DNA of 55,219 nt from CAIYOL01 sp964494805 (GTDB lineage: Bacteria > Planctomycetota > Phycisphaerae > Sedimentisphaerales > Anaerobacaceae), in NCBI GenBank assembly GCA_964494805.1, contig CAZBST010000015.1:1-55219 (forward strand), read 5' to 3'. The number at the start of each line of letters is the position of its first letter. The stretch's first letter is position 1. The translations under genes and the position numbers were made by a program. Of the stretch, positions 1 to 8,790 are shown piece by piece. Under the pieces are notes generated by a model. The model searched no databases. It saw only the letters and a program-made list of their open reading frames with translations, and had not been told where the DNA came from.

Positions 1-163
1 AGACCTCTTCCTTGAAGGCATCGAATAAAATCAATGGTCTTTGAGCTATTTCATTCTTCTTTTTAAGGAAAGGTTCCTTCTTTTCGCTTCTTGGCTGGTC
101 GCAGGCAATAAAAACCAGGGAACAAAGGAGAAATAGTTTAAGAGCATTTCTGATGCTTACCAT
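1..163 (-). CDS. Partial lipoprotein (N-terminal 54 residues)
   Basis: The reading frame starts at an ATG at 163 and runs off the left edge of the window. The N-terminus is a lipoprotein signal peptide: positive start (MVSIRNALK), a hydrophobic stretch, then a lipobox ending FIAC, with the cysteine at about residue 20 followed by Asp. A purine-rich AAAGGA lies about 8 bases before the ATG. The visible mature part is charged (KKEPFLKKK) and shows no family motif. Function unknown; an envelope lipoprotein is inferred from the signal only. Asp at +2 would favour inner-membrane retention by the E. coli rule, which may not apply here. Confidence 0.7.
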   Translation of the reverse strand, partial: MVSIRNALKLFLLCSLVFIACDQPRSEKKEPFLKKKNEIAQRPLILFDAFKEEV

Positions 164-263
164 TTTTAATTCATCCTTTATTCTTTTAACATTTTAATAA
201 AATCTTTTTCCTAATCATTTTTTTAAAATGCACTCTCAGTATAGGTAAACTAAGAAGTTTTGT

Positions 264-300
264 CAAAAAAAGAAAGCTGCCCGGCTCTTTACCGGGCAGC
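264..300 (-). terminator. Intrinsic terminator after the xylanase gene
   Basis: A perfect 9-bp stem (276-284 with 292-300, GCTGCCCGG/CCGGGCAGC) with a 7-base loop is followed, reading on the minus strand, by a T-rich run with seven consecutive T. It lies 50 bases past the stop codon of the GH11 gene. A related, decayed copy of this hairpin occurs at 4271-4296. Confidence 0.85.
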
Positions 301-349
301 TCTTTCTATACTTTCTGTCTAAAAGTAGCTGTTGTCGGATCCGGAAACA

Positions 350-1336
350 TTAATAACTAACAGTGCCGAATCCGATTATGCCGTTGCAGTGCATCCACTC
401 GCTGTAATCACCGCCACAGGAACCATTTTCCCAGACGGCAGTATTGTAGCTTTGGCTTTCTGCCTGACGAGTGCTTCCGCATACTCTCAGATAATCTACC
501 TGACAGTCCCTTCCTGAAGCATCGTTGTAGAACTGAACATAGCAATCGCCGTGGCTGCTCCACAATCTAACGCTTTTGGTGCTCATACTTGTACCGAAGG
601 TCCAATCTCCGACTGTATTGCCGCCGACTACAAGTCTAAGCTTACCCTGACCGTCCGTGCTGCGTGCTCTCAGCTCCATTAAACAACTGCCGCCGCCACT
701 TGTGGTGGTCGTGCTGCCGCCGCCGCTGGTTGTAGTGGTTGTTGAACCGCCGCCGCCACCGCAGTGAAAGGTAGCTGAGCCGGAGCCAACCCAATGTGTA
801 TACCAGTTGCTGCCGCTGACTGATACACTAGCGCTTCCACTATTATGACTCCAACCTTCTACCATTACTACCTGATAGGCTTGATTGCCTACGGACCTTC
901 CACAATTTCTCCACGCGTTAAAGTGGCAGCCCATATCTACTGGACTACTACGACTCCCGCCAGCAAGGTACTGGGTAAAAGTTTGAGTGCCATCAATGGA
1001 AGGTGCGTTGTACCGCGTCGCTGTACGCAAGGTGTATGACCTACCATTACAGGAATAGCCACAGCTACCCGAACCTCCATTATTCCCGATGTAATATTCT
1101 ACGAGTGGGTTTCGGAACCACCCATAGACACCTGGACCCCAACTAAGGCCGCTGCCGCTGCCTGAAAAGCTTATAGTTCTATTTGACCCGGTACTCCAGC
1201 CCAAACCCGTAACAAAATTCGCACCGCTGTAACTGACACTGAAACTGCCACTACAGCTGCCTGATTGGTAAGAGGCCTGGGCGACGGCTGAAATCGCCAA
1301 TACAGCAACAACTAATAGAAAAATTAATTTCCTCAT
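350..1336 (-). CDS. Secreted GH11 endo-1,4-beta-xylanase with CBM60-type xylan-binding module
   Basis: Endo-xylanase that should cut the xylan backbone outside the cell. Residues 1-21 form a signal peptide ending AVAQA. Residues about 35-173 carry the GH11 jelly-roll signatures: VYGWFRNPLVEYYI with the nucleophile E80, YNAPSIDGTQTF, and VMVEGW with the acid/base E160. A Gly/Ser/Thr linker (about 192-217) joins a C-terminal module (about 218-324) containing NDASGRDCQVDY and RQAE...SEWMHCNG, the pattern of CBM60, a calcium-dependent xylan-binding family. An AGGAGG ribosome site sits 7 bases before the ATG and a terminator follows the stop. Both catalytic residues are present, so the enzyme looks active. 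CBM36 is the only close alternative for the second module. Confidence 0.92.
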   Translation of the reverse strand: MRKLIFLLVVAVLAISAVAQASYQSGSCSGSFSVSYSGANFVTGLGWSTGSNRTISFSGSGSGLSWGPGVYGWFRNPLVEYYIGNNGGSGSCGYSCNGRSYTLRTATRYNAPSIDGTQTFTQYLAGGSRSSPVDMGCHFNAWRNCGRSVGNQAYQVVMVEGWSHNSGSASVSVSGSNWYTHWVGSGSATFHCGGGGGSTTTTTSGGGSTTTTSGGGSCLMELRARSTDGQGKLRLVVGGNTVGDWTFGTSMSTKSVRLWSSHGDCYVQFYNDASGRDCQVDYLRVCGSTRQAESQSYNTAVWENGSCGGDYSEWMHCNGIIGFGTVSY

Positions 1337-1752
1337 ATAAACCTCCTTTTACATAAAACCAATAAACGTTTTCCTTAACGTACCACCATTCAACGAACGC
1401 ACAAACTCTGACCGCATTTGGCATTCGTCTCAATGTGTTCTGCTTCCGGGGATTGGCTAACCCCCCGCTGCTAATCGTGGCGATGTTCCGTCTTGCGAAC
1501 TCAATCTTTTTCTTCTCCGACGCTTAGTAATTACAAGTAAAAGCCCGGCAATTTTGTCACCCCAAACTTGTTTACTCAATTTCCAGGCTTATCGCTGGGC
1601 AAGTAAACATTTACCCGCCAAAGCGGAATTGTGAATGAGAGTTTAGAGTATGTCAATAAGAAATCTTCAATATTTATCAGTCATTTCGCGCATAAGTTTC
1701 TGTCATTTTCCGCATAAGGGCAGGTGGGGCAATCCGTCTCCGAAGCGTGGTA
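1337..1752. other. Gene-free stretch upstream of the xylanase
   Basis: About 416 bases without a credible gene. It is the 5' region of the xylanase on the minus strand. Near 1361-1374 there is an AACGTT-centred partial palindrome resembling LacI-family operators. At 1680-1696 and 1702-1718 lies a 17-base direct repeat (GTCATTT..CGCATAAG) with two differences. No convincing -35/-10 pair was found. Confidence 0.5.
1361..1374. promoter_or_regulatory. Possible LacI-family operator before the xylanase
   Basis: AATAAACGTTTTCC centred on AACGTT lies about 25-40 bases upstream of the xylanase start codon. It resembles the CG-centred operators used by LacI/CcpA-type sugar regulators. This is only a pattern match at one site and could be chance. 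Confidence 0.2.
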
Positions 1753-3231
1753 TTATGGTTCGGGCAACCTGCCGATTTCTTCTTCGACCGTCATCATCTC
1801 GCCGGCTTCGCTTTGCAGGAACCGCCGACAGCGCAGGGTCCAGCCGTCACGTTCAGCCAGGTATTCTATTCTATCGGCTTTAAAGGCTGGCTTAGAGACT
1901 TGGTCGTACGGCGGCCCAGGCTGGTCATCCACCACCAAGAACCACTCGTCGTCCTTTAGAGCTGCATAGACAAAATGCCTGCCGTCCGGGCTGAACAAAA
2001 AGGTGTCGCCGATGTCGTCATAATCATACTCTATCGGCTGGCCGTTCAACACCAGGAACCACTTGTTGTCCTTAGTTGCCGCATACATAAGGTCTTTGCC
2101 ATCGGGACTAAAGACAGGACTGCCGATGGCAATTATATCATACTCCGGCCCCTCCTTGCCGTTCCACACCACGAACCATTTGTCGCCCTTACTCGCTACA
2201 TATGCATAGCTTTCACCGTCGGGACTTAAAACGACGCTGTGCAAGCCAATGGCGTCATATTCCGGCCCTTCCTGTTGGTCCACCACCACAGCCCCTTTGT
2301 CGCCCTTAAGCACTATATATGCAATGCGGCTGTCGTTGGGACCAAAGGTGAATATACCTATGGACGGGAGCATCTCGAACTCCGGTCCTTCCTTACCATC
2401 CACTACCACCATGCGCTTGGGGCCTTTCATCACGCTGTACGCAATATGCTTGCTATCTTTGCTGAAGATGGGTTTGTTCACGCCGTCATACTTTTTACCT
2501 TCCTTGCCGTCCAGCACGACGAACTGCTGTTCTTTATCCAGTTCTGCATCTTTTGTCGCTGCAAGATACGCAAGGTGTCTTCCGTCCGGGCTGAACACCG
2601 GCTCGCTCACTCGCTCGTACACTTCTCCGGCGCGACCGTCCACAACCATGTACTGCCTGTTGCCCTTTCCCGCCGCATACACAAGACGACTGCTGTCGGG
2701 GCTGAAGATGAAATAGCTAACATTATCGTGTCCAGACTCCGGCCCGGCCTTACCGTCCAGCACAACGAACCATTTGTCACCTTTCATTGCTCCATACACA
2801 AGGCACTTGCTGTCGGGGCTGAAGACGGTGTGGCCAAGGCTGATATCGACGTACTCCGGCCCCGCCTGACCATCGGCCACCATAACCCACTTTGAGCCTC
2901 TCTTCGCCGGGTATGCTACGCGCTTGCCGTCAGGGCTAAAGAGGATGGGGCCGATGTCGTCGTACTCCTCCGGCTCGGCCTGGCCGTCTATTACCACGAC
3001 CAACTTGCCGTTCTGGGTTAGCTGCAACCAGGCGATGTGCAGGTTATCACCGCTGATAGTGGGCGGAGCAGTGATTTTGACTAGGGAAGGTTCTTCATTG
3101 CTGGGTTGAATGTCCTTAGCCGTGATAGGTGTTGGCTCAGTTGATTTCTCACAGCCCTGCAAAAAAACTGCCAGACTCACTAATAAAACGAATCCGAGTT
3201 TTATGCAGGAGATATTACGTATTGGCCACAT
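1753..3231 (-). CDS. PD40/WD40-like beta-propeller lipoprotein
   Basis: 492-residue protein. I start it at the ATG at 3231 (MWPIRN), which has AAGGAG upstream and gives a classic lipoprotein signal with lipobox FLQGC. The frame stays open 73 codons further upstream, but that part overlaps the neighbouring gene and has no signal. The body is about nine to ten repeats of roughly 40 residues, each with a form of F-S-P-D-G/S-K-R-x-A-Y followed by V-V-x-D-G-x-x-G-P-E-Y/F. This is the PD40 (TolB-like) propeller blade signature. Such propellers bind proteins or ligands; no enzymatic residue is visible. It follows the FGE-domain gene by 70 bases on the same strand, so the two are probably co-transcribed. 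Confidence 0.85.
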   Translation of the reverse strand: MWPIRNISCIKLGFVLLVSLAVFLQGCEKSTEPTPITAKDIQPSNEEPSLVKITAPPTISGDNLHIAWLQLTQNGKLVVVIDGQAEPEEYDDIGPILFSPDGKRVAYPAKRGSKWVMVADGQAGPEYVDISLGHTVFSPDSKCLVYGAMKGDKWFVVLDGKAGPESGHDNVSYFIFSPDSSRLVYAAGKGNRQYMVVDGRAGEVYERVSEPVFSPDGRHLAYLAATKDAELDKEQQFVVLDGKEGKKYDGVNKPIFSKDSKHIAYSVMKGPKRMVVVDGKEGPEFEMLPSIGIFTFGPNDSRIAYIVLKGDKGAVVVDQQEGPEYDAIGLHSVVLSPDGESYAYVASKGDKWFVVWNGKEGPEYDIIAIGSPVFSPDGKDLMYAATKDNKWFLVLNGQPIEYDYDDIGDTFLFSPDGRHFVYAALKDDEWFLVVDDQPGPPYDQVSKPAFKADRIEYLAERDGWTLRCRRFLQSEAGEMMTVEEEIGRLPEP

Positions 3232-3301
3232 AACGATAGCTCCTTTTCCTTTGCTTATGCGGGTAGCCCCTTTCTCTTGACTAAGTTTGTGAGAAATACT
3301 A

Positions 3302-4222
3302 TCAAAGCTGCTTGCCGCGACACACACGAAAACCCGTATCGGGGCCAATGCCATTCGCTTCGAACTTGCCCCGATAAGATGAAACGCAGGCATGGCCGCC
3401 GCCGAGCCAACCACCGCCCCGCCAAGCCCGTCCTTTAGGCTCAATACCATTACTCTCGTGCCAATCCCAGCACCATTCCCTTACATTACCTGACATATCG
3501 TAAAGCCCTAACTCGTTGGGTTTCTTGAGACCGATAGATTTTGTTTTATTATTGTTATCTTCTATCGCAGGCCAGTTCCAAAATCCTGTTAAGTTTTTAT
3601 CTCCAGAGTTTTTCCAATACCATGCTACTTCATTTATATCATTGCTTCCGCTGTAGGTGTAACTCTTGCTCATCTGACCTCCACCAGCAGCATATTCCCA
3701 CTCCGCTTCTGTCGGCAATCGGTAACCATCAGCCCCCGCATTGATCGTTACCGTCCATTTTATATCATCGTGATCATTATCATTATTCGGGTCTTTTTTA
3801 TTCTTGTCTATATTGTAATACGGTTTTAAGCCCTCTCTTTTACTTCTTTTATTACAGTAATCAACACAGTCATACCAAGTTACCATTTCTACCGGCAAAT
3901 TGTCGCCTTTGAATTTTGAGGGATTACTTCCCATTACCTCAATCCACTCTTTTTGAGTTACCTCATATTTGCCGATATAAAAGTCCGGTATTGTTACACT
4001 TTTCCCATAGTAGTTGGACTTTGTGTTCCTAAAAGTCCCGCCTTTGACTAATACAAATTCGGTTAATCCGATAACTGGTGTATCTGGAAGTTTAACTCTG
4101 TGTTGTTTTTTTTCTATTGATGAGATTGATGAACACGACGAGGTTAATATTATCCCGGTTGCCACGAGGACTATAAGTACAACTAAATTAATTATAGCGT
4201 AAAGCCACTTTCTTTTCTTCAT
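3302..4222 (-). CDS. Exported FGE-sulfatase-domain (SUMF1-like) protein
   Basis: 306 residues. An N-terminal hydrophobic segment (about 8-30) ending LTSSCSS is a signal anchor or a weak lipobox. The rest is a formylglycine-generating-enzyme-like domain: FVLVKGGTF, IGKYEVTQKEW, YRLPTEAEWEYAAGG, LYDMSGNVREWCWDW, WRGGGW and a final TGFRVCRG. True FGEs use a cysteine pair near the C-terminus. Here only one cysteine (HACVSSYR) lies in the matching region, so real sulfatase-activating activity is doubtful and a binding or structural role of the fold is more likely. GGGAG precedes the ATG. It is the first gene of a probable pair with the PD40 lipoprotein. Confidence 0.85.
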   Translation of the reverse strand: MKKRKWLYAIINLVVLIVLVATGIILTSSCSSISSIEKKQHRVKLPDTPVIGLTEFVLVKGGTFRNTKSNYYGKSVTIPDFYIGKYEVTQKEWIEVMGSNPSKFKGDNLPVEMVTWYDCVDYCNKRSKREGLKPYYNIDKNKKDPNNDNDHDDIKWTVTINAGADGYRLPTEAEWEYAAGGGQMSKSYTYSGSNDINEVAWYWKNSGDKNLTGFWNWPAIEDNNNKTKSIGLKKPNELGLYDMSGNVREWCWDWHESNGIEPKGRAWRGGGWLGGGHACVSSYRGKFEANGIGPDTGFRVCRGKQL

Positions 4223-4270
4223 ATGAGAACTCCCTTTCCTTCTCGTTTAATCAGATTTTCTTAAGTAAAG

Positions 4271-4296
4271 AGCTGCCCGGATCTTTACCTGGCGAC
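4271..4296 (-). repeat. Decayed copy of the 276-300 hairpin
   Basis: AGCTGCCCGGATCTTTACC matches 275-293 (AGCTGCCCGGCTCTTTACC) with one difference in 19 bases. The other half of the stem has diverged, leaving a weak hairpin. It lies in the leader of the FGE-domain gene. Confidence 0.6.
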
Positions 4297-4298
4297 CG

Positions 4299-4327
4299 TT
4301 TTTATCGTCGAATAGCAAGTATGTCAA
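4299..4327 (-). promoter_or_regulatory. Candidate sigma-70-type promoter for the FGE/PD40 gene pair
   Basis: On the minus strand TTGACA (4322-4327) is separated by 17 bases from TAAAAA (4299-4304), about 75 bases upstream of the FGE-domain start codon. The -35 is perfect and the -10 is moderate. Confidence 0.5.
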
Positions 4328-4479
4328 GGTTTTTTATTTTTAATATAAAAGCTGCTGGTTGTCGACGGGAAATAGCCTGCCATACAACTTACCAAGACAA
4401 CAAGAAAATTGAGTCACAACACACAACCTGAAAGCATCAATAGTGTGGTTCCTCTCGAAATTGAATGTAAAATTTTGAC

Positions 4480-4509
4480 TTGACTTGTACTCTTTTTTTT
4501 CAATAATAT
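4480..4509 (+). promoter_or_regulatory. Candidate promoter for the large beta-helix protein
   Basis: TTGACT (4480-4485), an 18-base spacer and TAATAT (4504-4509), followed by a leader of about 50 bases to the ATG at 4564. An overlapping second TTGACT is at 4475-4480. Confidence 0.5.
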
Positions 4510-4563
4510 GCCAAGTTATTGTCGCAGTAGAAATCCATAGAGGAAAAAATTGGCAGTGTCGCT

Positions 4564-7500
4564 ATGAAAAAATTATCCTTCGGGATTATTATCTCCATTC
4601 TTGCCATATCGGCATCTGGAGAAACATACAATGTCGATGCTGATGGTACTGGTGATTATGCAACAATCCAAGCTGCAGTCGACCATGCCAGGGCCGGGGA
4701 TGTCATTGTTTTACAGCCTGGTACTTATTCCGGCAAGGGCAACCGTAATATCAACTATCAAGGTAAAGATATCACCATACGCTCAGTGAATCCTGATAAT
4801 CCGGGTTGGGTAGAAGAAACAATAATCGACTGTAATAGTTCTGACTTTGAACAAAGTCGTGCATTTATCTTCCAAAGCGGTGAAACAGAATATTCAGTCG
4901 TAGCAGGAATTACAATTCAAAAGGGGTATCTCGAAATGGGATCCGGGGCAGGGATTCTCTGCACTAATTCAAGTTCACCCACCATCGACAACTGCATATT
5001 CCGCGACTGCACTGTCGGAAGCGGAGGAGGGGCAATAGCATGCATGGATTACAGCAATCCCATAATAATTAATTGCGTCTTTGTTCGCAGCAAAAGCAGT
5101 ATCGGCGGCGCAATTGTCTCTGATAAAAGCAGTCCGAGAATTGAAAACTGCATCTTCAGAGAAAACAAATCATCCGGTGATGGAGGGGCAATATATGTTT
5201 ATCAGGGAAACGTCATTATACTCGAATGTGAATTATCCGACAACGAAGCCGGCGAAGAAATGGCCAAGGGCGGCGCTATATCAGCTATCGACTGTAACCT
5301 GATTATCGAAAGATGTGATATCCTTAATAATACGATAGCAGAAAATTCTACTGGAAGTGGCGGAGGATTATCGATTAGCGGTTGCACCGCAAAAATAGTT
5401 GATTCCGATATCGGTTTCAACCAAGCTTACGAAGGAGGGGGAATCTATTGTACAAACTATACAAAAATTAAAATTGAAAGGTGCCGGATAAACGAAAATA
5501 GCGCCTCTTTAAGTGAAAAAATCTGGCGAAGGAATGAAGGTGGAGGAATCTACTCCGAAAACACCATTTTGATAATGAGAGACTGCGTAATCTCCCGCAA
5601 CCAGGCACATGGGTCAAACGGCAAGACAACAGGCTATGGAGGCGGTATTTATATGTATAGCGGCTCGGGTTCATTTACGAATTGCCTATTTACCGGGAAC
5701 GTGGCCTGGGCTGACAATTCTGATACGGAAAACGGCTGCGGCGGAGGTTTGTATGCACCGCAAACCAAAATTGACATTAATAACTGCACTTTTGCCAATA
5801 ACACGGCAAAACCCGAAGGACAGGGAAGCGGATTTTACTCAAACGGCAGCCCAACGGTTATCAACTCTATATTCTGGGGAAACACAGGCTCTAAATCTGA
5901 TTCTCAGATATACGACTCCTCCGTTAAGGTAAACAACTCCGACATCCAGGGCGGCTGGCCGGGAAAAGATAACATCAATGCAGACCCCTGTTTTGTTTCC
6001 GGTCAGATGGGAGAATATTACCTCAGTCAAATATCAGCAGGACAAATCATTCAAAGCCCATGCGTTGACAAGGGTAGTGACACCGCGGAAAACCTCAGTA
6101 TGCACTTTTCCACCACTTGCACGAGCGGGGCATATGATACCGGAATCGTCGATATGGGATATCACTACGTCGGTGCCAATGTCCCCTATCTGGAGGTTTC
6201 GCCGGGTTGCCTTGATTTTGAATGGAAACAGAACGAAGAAAATCCAGCTTCTCAGACAATAACAATCAGGAATTTAGGAAATGGTTCTCTTAACTGGACT
6301 GCAACTACCAATGCCAACTGGATGAATATTGATACAACCTCCGGCACATGTGCCCATTACGATGATGCTAAAACAGTCACGGTAAACGTTAATCTTAATG
6401 GATTAGATGCGAATACATATATCGGAAACATAAAAATATCCGACCCGTATGCCGAGAATAATCCGCAGACAGTTACGGTCCAACTCAATGTGATTGGCCT
6501 GCTCATAGGATTATCTCAATATGAGTTTTATTTTAATACTGAACAAGACGGCAACAATCCCGCAAACCAAGTCCTAGGTATTAGCAATATAGGATGTGGC
6601 GAACTTCACTGGAAGATAAGCGATCCATGTGACTGGCTTAGAGTCGAACCTAACTCCGGTTCGACAACTAATGAAATCGACGACGTTAATATTATCATAG
6701 ATACATCAGGCTTAACCACGGGAACTCATACCTGTATGCTGACTGTCACTGCAGAGGATGCAGAGAACAGCCCGCAAACTGTCAAAGTACAACTGGACAT
6801 AGGCGGTCCGATAATGCAATTATCACAGAACCACTTCAGCTTCGAAAATCGGCAAGCCCGCAAAAATCCCCCCAGCCAGATACTAACTATTCAAAATGCA
6901 GGAGGCGGAGTACTTAACTGGAAGATAAAAGAAGAATGTCCCTGGCTAAGTGTCGATCCTCAATCCGGCTCAACAGCGAGTAACGTGAATGACGTCAATG
7001 TCGCTGTAGATATTTCAGGATTAGAAAGTGGTATTTATACATGCCAGTTCGAAGTTTATTCTGACGATGAAACAATTTACCCTCAGACTGTGTCGATTCA
7101 GCTTGTTGTTATCAACTACAACGTCATGGACCTGGATAAAAAACATATAGTCAATTTCATTGACTACGCTATTCTCGCCCAGCACCTATCGCGAAAAATT
7201 GATTTCAAAATCCTCGCTCTCTTTTGCCAGGACTGGCTCAAAACTGAATATCTTGAGCTTAAGATTCCAAATCTTGTATCGCACTGGAAACTCAATGGGG
7301 ATGTCAAAGACTCAGCAGGCTCAAACCACGGAGTGAAATATGGAGGAAAATGGACCGAGGGAAAAATAAACCAGGGTCTTGATTTCGAAAAAGTGGACTA
7401 CAGCGTAGTAATCGAAGATGATGATTCCTTAACGCCGGGTGAAGAATTTACCATCGCATTCTGGATATATATCCGGGACAACGGCGGCGGAGGTATATAT

Positions 7501-7914
7501 AAGGCCATCGACTGCGATAATTCTTCAACGAATACTGACGACCTTGGTTCGTATAGTCTCCAGATAAAACCCGATTCGTCCTTGGTAGAATTCACGGTAT
7601 TTGAATCGGGCATCGATTATGACAGTCTTATCAGTTCCAATCCGATCAGTACAAATAGCTGGCATCACATCGCTGCTACCTTTAACCGCTCAAACGCTAA
7701 GATATATATTGACGGTGTGCTCAACAGCTCGCTGGAGATGAAGGCGACTTCGATAAAAAACGATTCCCGGCCTTTGAGATTTGGATGCCGCTGGGAGCAA
7801 TGCGATAAGGATAAATACTCCTTGAACGCAGAGAGCATACTCGATGACATCAGGATTTACTCCAGGGCCCTTACCGGTTACGAAGTAAAAACGTTACACA
7901 GTTGGGAAAGATAG
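4564..7914 (+). CDS. Large secreted beta-helix / BACON-like / dockerin-like / LamG protein
   Basis: 1116 residues. A signal peptide (about 1-19, ending ISASG) leads into DGTGDYATIQAAVDHARAGD, the usual opening of right-handed beta-helix proteins in Planctomycetota. The helix runs to about residue 535, with many C-x-F/I-x-x-N-x-A...GGGI/GGAI rungs. From about 540 to 850 there are three similar domains with L-x-V-x-P...Q-T-I-T-I-x-N-x-G-x-G-x-L-x-W and SGLxxGxYxxxxxV, of the BACON/Ig-like type. Residues about 850-895 hold a degenerate dockerin-like pair (FIDYAILAQHL, LALFCQDWLK). The tail (about 900-1113) is a LamG/concanavalin-like domain. No catalytic site is evident; a cell-surface or polysaccharide-associated protein is inferred. 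The ribosome site is weak (AGAGG about 20 bases away). Confidence 0.88.
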   Translation: MKKLSFGIIISILAISASGETYNVDADGTGDYATIQAAVDHARAGDVIVLQPGTYSGKGNRNINYQGKDITIRSVNPDNPGWVEETIIDCNSSDFEQSRAFIFQSGETEYSVVAGITIQKGYLEMGSGAGILCTNSSSPTIDNCIFRDCTVGSGGGAIACMDYSNPIIINCVFVRSKSSIGGAIVSDKSSPRIENCIFRENKSSGDGGAIYVYQGNVIILECELSDNEAGEEMAKGGAISAIDCNLIIERCDILNNTIAENSTGSGGGLSISGCTAKIVDSDIGFNQAYEGGGIYCTNYTKIKIERCRINENSASLSEKIWRRNEGGGIYSENTILIMRDCVISRNQAHGSNGKTTGYGGGIYMYSGSGSFTNCLFTGNVAWADNSDTENGCGGGLYAPQTKIDINNCTFANNTAKPEGQGSGFYSNGSPTVINSIFWGNTGSKSDSQIYDSSVKVNNSDIQGGWPGKDNINADPCFVSGQMGEYYLSQISAGQIIQSPCVDKGSDTAENLSMHFSTTCTSGAYDTGIVDMGYHYVGANVPYLEVSPGCLDFEWKQNEENPASQTITIRNLGNGSLNWTATTNANWMNIDTTSGTCAHYDDAKTVTVNVNLNGLDANTYIGNIKISDPYAENNPQTVTVQLNVIGLLIGLSQYEFYFNTEQDGNNPANQVLGISNIGCGELHWKISDPCDWLRVEPNSGSTTNEIDDVNIIIDTSGLTTGTHTCMLTVTAEDAENSPQTVKVQLDIGGPIMQLSQNHFSFENRQARKNPPSQILTIQNAGGGVLNWKIKEECPWLSVDPQSGSTASNVNDVNVAVDISGLESGIYTCQFEVYSDDETIYPQTVSIQLVVINYNVMDLDKKHIVNFIDYAILAQHLSRKIDFKILALFCQDWLKTEYLELKIPNLVSHWKLNGDVKDSAGSNHGVKYGGKWTEGKINQGLDFEKVDYSVVIEDDDSLTPGEEFTIAFWIYIRDNGGGGIYKAIDCDNSSTNTDDLGSYSLQIKPDSSLVEFTVFESGIDYDSLISSNPISTNSWHHIAATFNRSNAKIYIDGVLNSSLEMKATSIKNDSRPLRFGCRWEQCDKDKYSLNAESILDDIRIYSRALTGYEVKTLHSWER

Positions 7915-8025
7915 CAGATTGACAGTAATATAGAAAAGCCCCGCCGCAAACTATTTGTTCGGAGGTCGAAAACCGCCCATTATGAGCCCGAGAGCACCCG
8001 ATATGAATCTCAAATATTGTTCACA

Positions 8026-8070
8026 CACAAAAAGACCTGGATTCATCTCCAGGTCCTAATAGCGGGGGCA
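8026..8070 (-). repeat. Direct repeat of the initiator-tRNA 3' end plus its terminator
   Basis: Matches 16241-16287 in the same orientation: 26 bases are identical without a break (ATCTCCAGGTCCTAATAGCG and the next six bases) and the terminator stem is conserved with two loop-side changes. On the minus strand this reads as the last 11 bases of tRNA-fMet, the TTAGG spacer, and a stem-loop followed by five T. No tRNA body is attached. It could be an attachment-site duplication or the remnant of a lost tRNA copy, and it should still work as a minus-strand terminator. Confidence 0.8.
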
Positions 8071-8652
8071 TCATATGGGGAACTGGAGATACTATATACA
8101 AGCTAAGTATTTGCCGAATCACCCCCTAAATGAGCGGCAGATTTGTCGGCCATTAGGACAACCCAAAAATCATAAATCTTCGTTATACAAACCCTTACGC
8201 GATGTCGCCCTTTTATACCCCGACAACTTTTAACTAAGTAACTTAGCAGATACTTTTTATGGTTGGATGTAATTTTCAAGAAGGACAAGTCGGATCTACA
8301 AAACCTTTGAGCCAACCTTTAGCAATTTCAGTCTTAATGCTGAAGAGAACAACAGTAATCCGTGCCCTTATGGGAAAGTTCGTACTTCTTACGAAATGTA
8401 ACCCTTCCTGGTTATTCAAATACTTGTTGCTGGAAAGCTTAAATAATGAATCTGGTGCTATCCAAAATCGCGTTCCATCTCAGCCTTGACAGATGACAGT
8501 GTTCTTTGTACAACAGACCATATCTATAACCGCATGACTAACAAACTAAATATTTGTGGGGTCATCCTACCTTCAAAAATGACTAATTTACCATGGGGGC
8601 TGATGTAACTGCCCTTTTTTCCTCGGCGAGTGTGTAGCCACCAACTTCCGTG

Positions 8653-8672
8653 TCGGCGGCTAACCCCGCCGA
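8653..8672. other. GC-rich hairpin
   Basis: A perfect 7-bp inverted repeat TCGGCGG/CCGCCGA with a 6-base loop, followed on the plus strand by TTTTCCTT. It may be a terminator or part of a structured transcript; nothing upstream on the plus strand is close enough to need it. Confidence 0.4.
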
Positions 8673-8684
8673 TTTTCCTTCCCA

Positions 8685-8790
8685 CCGGATCTCAGCGCAA
8701 AAAGCCCACCCTTAAGCATTTATAAAGGCGTAGCAGAGGGGCAAATGTTGATGTAAATTCTGGGTTTTTTGGGGAAAATACCTCGCTAGC
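8685..8790 (+). repeat. Intergenic repeat, copy A
   Basis: Shares the order AAAGCCCAC - TTATAAAGGCGTA - GAGGGG - AAATGTTGATG - AAATT - GGTTTTTT - CCTCGC.AGCT with copy B at 9135-9246. A shorter third copy is at 9461-9500. Non-coding in all frames read. Confidence 0.65.

Larger units (their letters stand above)
4223..4563. other. Divergent intergenic region
   Basis: A 341-base gap between two divergent genes. It holds one candidate promoter facing each way (4299-4327 minus, 4480-4509 plus) and the decayed hairpin at 4271-4296. I see no gene in it. Confidence 0.6.

Noticed and set aside
1440..1560. Possible cyclic di-GMP (GEMM) riboswitch upstream of the xylanase on the minus strand
   Set aside because: A GCGGGGGGTTAGCC word looks similar to the 3' part of GEMM RNAs, but the matching 5' strand and the conserved tetraloop-receptor parts are not there.
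3232..3450. N-terminal extension of the PD40 lipoprotein frame
   Set aside because: It overlaps the upstream FGE-domain gene and has no signal peptide, while ATG 3231 has a good ribosome site and a lipobox.
5202..5674. Minus-strand frames within the beta-helix protein gene
   Set aside because: They are shadows of a repeat-rich coding sequence.
7975..8005. A second tRNA-like piece (TTATGAGCCCGA) near 7990
   Set aside because: It resembles the antisense of an initiator anticodon arm, but it lies on the wrong side of the tRNA-3' repeat and no other arms can be folded.
8103..8489. Short frames of 70-76 codons on both strands in the gap after the beta-helix gene
   Set aside because: They overlap each other, lack ribosome sites and have no protein-like pattern.
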